From: Natronocella acetinitrilica
GTDB taxonomy: Bacteria; Pseudomonadota; Gammaproteobacteria; Nitrococcales; Aquisalimonadaceae
Length of the DNA stretch: 64,000 nucleotides
NCBI RefSeq assembly: GCF_024170285.1
Contig: NZ_JALJXV010000007.1
Location: 248,001 to 312,000 of the forward strand
Direction: 5' to 3'
Shown here: positions 63,828-64,000 of the stretch, piece after piece
How positions within the stretch are numbered: position 1 is the stretch's first letter
Layout: every line of letters starts with the position of its first letter
Translations under genes and position numbers: made by a program
Notes under the pieces: model-generated
The model's input: only the letters and a program-made list of their open reading frames with translations
Database searches by the model: none
What the model was told of the DNA's origin: nothing

Positions 63828-64000
<173 letters not shown>

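Overview
The window is 64 kb of high-GC bacterial chromosome, densely packed with short intergenic gaps and many overlapping gene ends. I saw no rRNA, tRNA, CRISPR array, transposase or phage gene. The gene set (opgGH, yajQ, slyX, rarD, hrpB, azlCD, nudC, tag, folE, PBP4 and PBP7 peptidases, an FkpA-like isomerase, LpxR-like and MsbA-like proteins) points to a gammaproteobacterium. A Chromatiales/Ectothiorhodospiraceae-type relative is my best guess, from overall flavour only. The ends cut through dacB (left) and dapB (right).

Layout. 0-9 kb: DacB, a DUF3750 protein, an MFS carrier, cyclopropane fatty acid synthase, a Nudix/phospholipase D pair, an MsbA-type ABC exporter, a solitary HisI and small proteins. 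9-20 kb: cold-shock protein, a large lytic transglycosylase, AzlCD, parvulin, FolE, mercaptopyruvate sulfurtransferase, a PAS-GGDEF protein, DMT carrier, SlyX, NudC, TauE. 20-29 kb: a permease split into two homologous half-size genes, two adjacent orphan solute-binding proteins (one ABC type, one TRAP type), DUF3581, a PQQ-type sugar dehydrogenase with a DUF1989 partner, two universal stress proteins. 29-40 kb: an acyltransferase of the PEP-CTERM-associated family beside opgGH, a thioesterase, YajQ, a lipoprotein, RarD, PBP7, GST, FKBP. 40-49 kb: GGDEF proteins, LpxR-like, GMC oxidoreductase, a BtuF-like protein without signal peptide, a tiny lipoprotein with a DUF1328 protein, Tag. 49-57.6 kb: an ECF sigma/anti-sigma envelope cassette, HrpB, and SbtAB (bicarbonate carrier with its PII-like partner). 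57.9-64 kb: a cluster of three REP-like repeats, a 1297-residue FAD/Fe-S dehydrogenase and membrane proteins.

The most interesting signal is at 49.7-53.9 kb. The same bipartite motif, GGAACC-N16-CGTTAT, occurs three times with exact spacing: in front of the ECF sigma gene, in front of its anti-sigma gene (inside the end of the sigma gene), and in front of a DUF4382 lipoprotein gene lying convergent to the operon. This predicts a self-contained sigma regulon comprising the sigma factor, a membrane zinc-finger anti-sigma, a secreted protein with an Arg/Gln/Gly-rich repetitive tail, a TPR-plus-beta-barrel outer-membrane protein and a lipoprotein. Its function is unknown to me.

Other themes: three diguanylate cyclases plus a YajQ protein but no EAL or HD-GYP protein in view; many envelope and lipid genes; and apart from the ECF factor, no classical helix-turn-helix regulator in the window.
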